In this document: one piece after another, positions 6,605 through 10,093 of the stretch | How the letters are laid out: the number at the start of each line of letters is the position of its first letter | How positions within the stretch are numbered: position 1 is the first letter of the stretch | Assembly (NCBI GenBank): GCA_021161685.1 | Contig: JAGHAD010000104.1 | Coordinates: 1-10,093 of the forward strand | Direction of reading: 5' to 3' | Length of the DNA: 10,093 bases | From: Thermoplasmata archaeon | GTDB lineage: Archaea; Thermoplasmatota; E2; DHVEG-1; B18-G2 | Program-made: the position numbers and the translations under genes | The notes under the pieces: model-generated | Seen by the model: only the letters and a program-made list of their open reading frames with translations | The model's database searches: none | Told to the model about the DNA's origin: nothing

Positions 6605-6859
6605 TTACCCCAAGTAGTCCTTAACCTTCTTTATAGCATCCAGAAGTTTCATACCCTTGTCCGTTATGCTATATATTTTTGTATTTCCAAGATGATTTTC
6701 TGAAATGAGTTTCTTTTCAACTAAGACAGAAAGATACCTTTTAAGCAGGGAATGGTTTAAATTTACCTTATAGACGATTTCTGTTTTCTTGGCACCTTCA
6801 CCAACAACTTCCAAAATACCACCAATAATATCTATATCGCTCCTCCTTCCATTGATCAA
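6605..6859 (-). CDS. HTH_45-type winged-helix transcriptional regulator
   Basis: This 84-aa DNA-binding protein starts at a TTG. It is a bare winged helix of the archaeal HTH_45 kind: helix 1 about 7-20 (SDIDIIGGILEVV), the turn and helix 2 about 22-33 (AKKTEIVYKVNL), recognition helix about 35-51 (NHSLLKRYLSVLVEKKL), wing 52-66 (NTKIYSITDKG) and a C-terminal helix 67-83 that probably dimerises. There is no sensor domain, so it likely acts as a simple repressor. The TTG start is supported by GAAAGGGG six bases upstream, an in-frame TGA shortly before it, and an identically placed TTG in the paralogue at 9974. It is clearly homologous to that paralogue (GRRSDIDI / NRRSEIDI; GMKLLDAIKKVKDYL / GLQLLDSIKQVKSFL). 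The target is unknown; its own promoter palindrome is one candidate. Confidence 0.85.
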   Translation of the reverse strand: MINGRRSDIDIIGGILEVVGEGAKKTEIVYKVNLNHSLLKRYLSVLVEKKLISENHLGNTKIYSITDKGMKLLDAIKKVKDYLG

Positions 6860-6865
6860 ATTTAA

Positions 6866-6913
6866 CCCCTTTCAGTCATCAGACCGGTCTTATTTATTCA
6901 TTTCGAAATTAAA
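6866..6913 (-). promoter_or_regulatory. Promoter and palindromic operator of the winged-helix gene
   Basis: On the minus strand TTATTTAATT (about 6913-6903) is a TATA-like box. A start about 25 bases later, near 6881, leaves a short leader containing GAAAGGGG (6873-6866). The perfect 10-bp palindrome AGACCGGTCT (6881-6890) lies between box and start, where a bound protein would block polymerase. Autorepression by the encoded regulator is a reasonable guess. Confidence 0.45.
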
Positions 6914-6915
6914 TA

Positions 6916-7094
6916 AAACGATGTATTAAAACCAGGTTGCTATTTTGCACTGCGCCGTTTGGAAGTTTGTAGGTGAGATTTGTAAAAGTACATTGCATTG
7001 CCATGAATAACAAAGTAAATACCTTTCTCCTCATCGAAAAATTACCCTTTCTGGCAAAGTTTTACTAAGAAATGACATAGAAAATTGTCTAGAA
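6916..7094. other. Intergenic stretch without recognisable features
   Basis: I see no credible gene, repeat or RNA in this AT-rich segment between the regulator promoter and the regulator remnant. Confidence 0.5.
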
Positions 7095-7190
7095 CTATTC
7101 AAGAAAGCTTTTAACCTGCCTTTATGCTATCTAGCAGTTGCAATTCCATGCTTTGCTTCTACCTGCTCCCCTTTTGGTCACCAAGCCCGG
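7095..7190 (-). pseudogene. Frameshifted 3' end of a winged-helix regulator gene
   Basis: The minus strand reads ELQLLDSIK, then after one extra base QVKSFLE and a TAG at 7097-7095. This matches the C-terminus of the intact regulator at 9717-9974 (GLQLLDSIKQVKSFLD). The two loci share a 24-bp perfect stretch (7121-7144 and 9742-9765) and about 80% identity beyond it. A single inserted G (7119-7120, CC against C) breaks the frame. Further upstream only fragments align (GGAGCAGGTAGAAGC against GGAGCGAGGAGC), and no start, first helix or recognition helix survives. It lies 3' of the minus-strand ATPase on the same strand. It cannot make a functional repressor. Confidence 0.75.
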
Positions 7191-7226
7191 AGATGGATGG
7201 GCAAGCTCTCTCGCTTTTAAAACCCT

Positions 7227-8459
7227 TCAGATAAACCAAGGTGGGAGAAGCAATATCTTTGTTCCGTTTAGCTCTTTCATTCCAAATTCCCTCTCATTAA
7301 AGATTATAGCTCTATCTGGCTTGTACGCCTTGAGGAAACTCAGGAAACTTTTACTTACTCTACCAAAAGACTTGACTTCTATCGGTACTATCTTCCCTTT
7401 AAAATCTAGAACAAAATCAACCTCCGCTTTACCGGTGGTACGCCAGTATCTCACTTGTCTAAGTTGCGCTATTTCACCGAGGATGAAGTTTTCCAGGATG
7501 TAACCTTTATCAGCCCTGTTCTCAAGCGGAGAAAAATTGTTGATTGTAGCATTTCTCAAGCCAATGTCAACAAAGTAGACTTTCTTTGCCTTCTTCAGCT
7601 CGGTGACTAGGCTTTTATGAAAAGGGGAAACGAGGCGAATTATGTAGGTATTTACCAGAATGCTTATGTAATTCTCTAGGGTTTTGTAGTCTATCTTTAG
7701 ATCGGACGACATTGAAGAGATTTCTAGGATATGACCTATCGATGAAGCTAGGTATTTCATGAACGCATTGAACTTTTCGAGGTGCCTTATGTTGAAAAAG
7801 AAGAAGACATCTTTTTCAAGGTATGTTCTGTACAAGTTTTTTAGGAGTTCTTTTTTAATTTCTTCATCATTCTCTTTTACAATCGCTGGAAATCCTCCAA
7901 AGGTTAGGAATTCTCCCAGTAGAGATCTAAATTCTCTCTCGAAAACTACTTCCACTTCTACCTTCTTCCCCTCCAAAAAATCCTTTATCATTTCCCTAGA
8001 TCTCCTGAATGTCTCCAATAAATCCTTTGCCTTCCAGCTCAAAAATTCTTCAAAATCCAATGGCAAGAGATCAAAATAAATTGCCCTTCCCACCAGATAT
8101 TTTCCTATCTCAACTTTAACATCAAATGAACCCGAGCCTGTAACGAAGAGCTTTAGATTTGGAAAGAGGTCATAGATCAGCTTTATCGATCTTCCAGCTC
8201 CTTTTGAGTACTGCGCTTCATCTAGAAATAAATTCCCTTTAAACCTACTTGCAAATGCCTTTGGATTCTCCTCAAATGCCCTTAGCATATCTTCATCTTC
8301 AAGCGTTACGTAGCTCCCTCCAAGCTTTTCCTTTAAATGTAAAAGTAAAGTGGTTTTTCCACTCTGCCTGGGACCTCTTATCAGTATAGCCTCTCTCCTT
8401 TTTATCCATTTATCCAATTTTTCCTCTATTTTTCTTGGATAATACTCCACGAATAATAG
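7227..8459 (-). CDS. AAA_14/DUF4143 ATPase with PD-(D/E)xK-like C-terminus
   Basis: This P-loop ATPase has about 410 aa from the ATG at 8459. Walker A GPRQSGKTT is at residues 29-37, Walker B LFLDEAQ at 77-83, sensor 1 LFVTGSGS at 104-111, followed by the family block GRAIYFDLLPLDFEEFLSW. The DUF4143 half contains FGGFPAIV, YLEKDVFFFFNIR, YFVDIGLRNA and ENFILGEI. It ends in YWRTTGKAEVDFVL...IEVK (D348, E361, K363), the pattern of a PD-(D/E)xK nuclease-like core seen in this family. The biological role of these common ATPases (COG1373 group) is not settled. The frame stays open to a TTG at 8513 and contains an ATG at 8501. Both lie in or next to the operator and upstream of the expected transcription start (about 8495), so 8459 is preferred; no ribosome-binding site is evident. 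It is divergent from the ATPase at 8549 and shares its promoter. Confidence 0.88.
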   Translation of the reverse strand, partial: LLFVEYYPRKIEEKLDKWIKRREAILIRGPRQSGKTTLLLHLKEKLGGSYVTLEDEDMLRAFEENPKAFASRFKGNLFLDEAQYSKGAGRSIKLIYDLFPNLKLFVTGSGSFDVKVEIGKYLVGRAIYFDLLPLDFEEFLSWKAKDLLETFRRSREMIKDFLEGKKVEVEVVFEREFRSLLGEFLTFGGFPAIVKENDEEIKKELLKNLYRTYLEKDVFFFFNIRHLEKFNAFMKYLASSIGHILEISSMSSDLKIDYKTLENYISILVNTYIIRLVSPFHKSLVTELKKAKKVYFVDIGLRNATINNFSPLENRADKGYILENFILGEIAQLRQVRYWRTTGKAEVDFVLDFKGKIVPIEVKSFGRVSKSFLSFLKAYKPDRAIIFNEREFGMKELNGTKILLLPPWFI

Positions 8460-8483
8460 CATTATTTCTGGAGTAAAAATTTT

Positions 8484-8548
8484 TTGGTTAACCAATTGCA
8501 TCCAGAATACCAATATATTTATAAATACTTGGTATTTACATTACCAAT
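8484..8548. promoter_or_regulatory. Shared divergent promoter: palindromic TATA with inverted operator arms
   Basis: The 12-bp palindrome TATTTATAAATA (8516-8527) can act as a TATA box in both directions. It is flanked by perfect inverted arms AATACCAA (8506-8513) and TTGGTATT (8529-8536). A further TACCAA lies at 8542-8547, and TTGGTTAACCAA, itself a palindrome, at 8484-8495. The box centre is 27-28 bases from the ATG at 8549, the expected distance to a transcription start, so the plus-strand gene should be leaderless. The mirror start on the minus strand is near 8495. A dimeric regulator bound to the arms would silence both ATPases at once. Confidence 0.75.
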
Positions 8549-9736
8549 ATGAGGGTTCTCTGGCTTCTCAACCCATGGTGGGAATCCGAGGATTGGGAGG
8601 GAAGGGACAAACATCTGGTTGAATACAATTCGATGAAGATAAGATGGTTTCCAGGATGGCTTGAAAGAATCTCTTTGGCTCCGGGAAGTGTGAATTTCGT
8701 TGTCGGTCCAAGACAGGTGGGGAAAACAACCGGATTGAAGATCTTGGTGAGAAAGCTACTCTCTGAGATCGATGAAAGTTTACAGGTCCTTTACATGGAT
8801 CTGGAGCTTTTTGCCAATCTATCTGAGCTTAGAGAAGCCCTGCTGTACTATCTTCATTTGAGAGAGGAGGAGAGGATAAAAAATTCCTTCATAATACTGG
8901 ATGAGGTCTCTTCTCTTCCGGAGTGGTACAGGATTGTAAAGGGTTTGATAGATCTCGGCAAGATGAAAGAAGATGTCATCATAGCAACCGGCTCCTCCAG
9001 CGTTAATATCCTGAAGCATGCGGAGTCCTTCGCTGGAAGGAGAGGGAAGGGCAGAGATGTATATACCCTGCCTCTATCTTTTCCAGAATTTGTGAGGGTG
9101 AAGAAAGTCGATCCAAGGAGAGAAGATAGATTGATCGATGCATTTCGACGGTACCTGATCCATGGTGGTTTTCCAAAGCCGATAAATGGCATCTTTTCCG
9201 AGGATGATTTCATCAAAGCTTTTGAGAGAGAATTGACGAGAATCGATAAGAGCGTTGAAATGGCAAAGAAGATAATTTCAACATTCCTTGATATGCTTCC
9301 CTCTGCTCTTTCATATAATTCAATTGCCCAGAAAATCGGCATTTCTCATAAAACGGTCGAGAGTTACTTGGAGGTCTTTCAGGATCTGTTTATAACTAAA
9401 GTGATCTTCTACAAATCGACGGATGTGATATTTAGAAAGGAGAAGAAAATAATGTTTCGCGATCCATTCATAGCCAGATCCCTCGCCCTTTGGTGTGGAA
9501 AGGAACTGGGAAGAGATATCCTTTATGAGAACGTCGTTCAGGAGCACATGCTCAGAAAATTTGGAGAAGTCTACTACTACCGCAACAAGTATGAGATAGA
9601 TTGCATAGCCGGCGATATGAAGATAGAGGTGAAGGCTGGAAAACCTCATCGCAGATATCCAAAGAATGTCATCGTGCTTGAAGAGAAAGACATACCAAAA
9701 TTTCTATGCGAATTAACTAATCAAGGAAACTCTTAA
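8549..9736 (+). CDS. Second AAA_14/DUF4143-type ATPase, leaderless
   Basis: This 395-aa ATPase begins with the N-terminal signature seen in archaeal members (LNPWWESEDWEGRDKHL). Walker A GPRQVGKTT is at 53-61, Walker B FIILDE at 114-119, sensor 1 VIIATGSSS at 143-151, then an Arg-rich FAGRRGKGR (161-169) and LPLSFPEFV. Residues about 252-285 (NSIAQKIGISHKTVESYLEV) form a helix-turn-helix-like part of the C-terminal domain. The tail has YYYRNKYEIDCIAGDMKIEVKAG, a PD-(D/E)xK-like core with D351, E360 and K362. It differs strongly from the neighbouring ATPase in length, N-terminus and spacing, so the two are distant relatives, not a recent duplication. The ATG sits at the predicted transcription start, without a ribosome-binding site. 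The last 20 bases overlap the convergent regulator gene. The substrate is unknown; roles in defence, mobile-element maintenance or chromosome handling have to be tested. Confidence 0.9.
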   Translation: MRVLWLLNPWWESEDWEGRDKHLVEYNSMKIRWFPGWLERISLAPGSVNFVVGPRQVGKTTGLKILVRKLLSEIDESLQVLYMDLELFANLSELREALLYYLHLREEERIKNSFIILDEVSSLPEWYRIVKGLIDLGKMKEDVIIATGSSSVNILKHAESFAGRRGKGRDVYTLPLSFPEFVRVKKVDPRREDRLIDAFRRYLIHGGFPKPINGIFSEDDFIKAFERELTRIDKSVEMAKKIISTFLDMLPSALSYNSIAQKIGISHKTVESYLEVFQDLFITKVIFYKSTDVIFRKEKKIMFRDPFIARSLALWCGKELGRDILYENVVQEHMLRKFGEVYYYRNKYEIDCIAGDMKIEVKAGKPHRRYPKNVIVLEEKDIPKFLCELTNQGNS

Positions 9737-9974
9737 CCTGCTTTATGCTATCTAGCAGTTGCAATCCCCTATCGGTTGTTCTGTAAATCCTGCTCCTCGC
9801 TCCATCTTTCCTTTCATCTAGAAGCTTTCTCTCTACCAAAAAAGAAAGATAGGTTTTCAGCTGGGTATAGTTGAGGTTTACTCGACAGAGAATTTTTGTT
9901 TTTTGGGCTCCATTTTTGGCTAACTCCAAAATGTCTGCGAGAATGTCTATTTCGCTCCTCCTGTTGTTTATCAA
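9717..9974 (-). CDS. HTH_45-type winged-helix transcriptional regulator
   Basis: This 85-aa winged-helix protein is paralogous to the one at 6605-6859. Helix 1 is about 7-20 (SEIDILADILELAK), helix 2 about 23-33 (AQKTKILCRVNL), recognition helix about 35-51 (NYTQLKTYLSFLVERKL), a basic wing about 54-68 (RKDGARSRIYRTTDRG), and a C-terminal helix LQLLDSIKQVKSFLD. I place the start at the TTG at 9974: AGGGAGGG lies six bases upstream and the paralogue starts at the same alignment point, also with TTG. The frame could extend six residues to a GTG at 9992, but this would encode the ribosome-binding site and has no good site of its own. It is convergent with the ATPase gene and overlaps its end by 20 bp. 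It is a candidate repressor of the divergent ATPase promoter, not demonstrated. Confidence 0.85.
   Translation of the reverse strand: MINNRRSEIDILADILELAKNGAQKTKILCRVNLNYTQLKTYLSFLVERKLLDERKDGARSRIYRTTDRGLQLLDSIKQVKSFLD
9742..9765. repeat. 24-bp sequence identical to the regulator remnant at 7121-7144
   Basis: The 3' coding end of the intact regulator is identical over 24 bp to 7121-7144, and similar for about 20 bases more after a one-base gap. Both copies are in the same orientation, 2.6 kb apart, flanking the two ATPase genes. They could support recombination that deletes the pair. Confidence 0.85.
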
Positions 9975-9980
9975 CTCAAA

Positions 9981-10030
9981 CCCTCCCTGCACTTCCTAGT
10001 ATTATTATGCATATTTATTTTATTTTAATT
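9981..10030 (-). promoter_or_regulatory. Promoter and ribosome-binding site of the winged-helix gene
   Basis: On the minus strand an A/T run TTAAAATAAAATAAATATGC (10027-10008) supplies TATA-like boxes. A start near 9990-9998 gives a leader of roughly 15-25 bases with AGGGAGGG at 9988-9981. The exact box cannot be chosen from sequence alone. From 10031 to the window end the sequence is AT-rich, with no clear gene. Confidence 0.45.
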
Positions 10031-10093
10031 TTTCCTATTTTTGTTATCTTGACAATTTTGAGCTATCTTTAAAAAGCCCTTTGATTTTTATAA

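Noticed and set aside
6400..7226. Insertion sequence between the operon and the ATPases
   Set aside because: No transposase fragment, target-site duplication or terminal inverted repeats bounding the segment were found; the 6556-6594 arms are a local hairpin.
7227..9736. The two ATPases as a recent tandem duplication
   Set aside because: They share motifs but differ in N-terminus, domain spacing and most of the sequence, so they are distant family members.
1..10093. CRISPR array, tRNA or rRNA genes
   Set aside because: No regularly spaced short repeats, cloverleaf-like sequence or conserved rRNA segments were seen on either strand.
10050..10093. Promoter of a further plus-strand gene at the right edge
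   Set aside because: CTTTAAAAAG and TTTTTATAA resemble TATA boxes, but no start codon or gene lies within the window to support either.

Overview
The window looks archaeal, most likely from a euryarchaeon of the Archaeoglobi / ANME-1 / Syntrophoarchaeia type. Reasons: AT-rich TATA-like promoter elements, strong Shine-Dalgarno sites (GGAGGTGA) on some genes and an apparently leaderless gene elsewhere, frequent AGA/AGG arginine codons, GTG and TTG starts, small HTH_45-type winged-helix regulators, and AAA_14/DUF4143 ATPases. The lineage is inferred from gene content and was not tested by any search.

Left part (1-6290, all minus strand): one operon for a secreted or surface assembly, read right to left. 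The first gene (6219-2407, 1270 aa) encodes an exported protein made of two diverged copies of a ~420-residue module. A von Willebrand factor A domain is inserted in the first copy, and the protein ends in a Pro/Ser linker and a dockerin with two EF-hand-like Ca-binding loops. Its stop overlaps the start of the second gene (2407-1349, 352 aa), an exported cohesin-domain protein with two C-terminal 'GWN..YWV' modules. Cohesin and dockerin are the two halves of a known Ca-dependent protein-protein clamp, so these coupled genes probably encode a binding pair. A third gene starts 55 bp further on (1293, runs off the left edge). It encodes a signal peptide, a beta-rich N-terminal domain, two PKD domains, two Asp-rich Ca-binding-like loops and a membrane helix, and could anchor the assembly to the cell. 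The leader of the operon can fold as an H-type pseudoknot that ends on the ribosome-binding site.

Middle part (6291-7226): a degraded stretch. It holds the presumed operon promoter, a protein-like but broken reading frame (about 6407-6604), a hairpin, one intact winged-helix regulator gene (6859-6605) with a palindrome in its promoter, and the frameshifted 3' end of a second regulator copy (7190-7095).

Right part (7227-10093): two different AAA_14/DUF4143 ATPases are transcribed away from each other from one short shared control region (8484-8548). This region is a palindromic TATA element flanked by inverted ATACCAA/TTGGTAT arms. The plus-strand ATPase appears to be leaderless. A third winged-helix gene (9974-9717) runs head-on into its 3' end, overlapping by 20 bp. 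The repeated pairing of small regulator and ATPase, with one decayed regulator copy, looks like an accessory module that duplicates and erodes. The regulators are the obvious candidates to bind the palindromes, but that link is inference.
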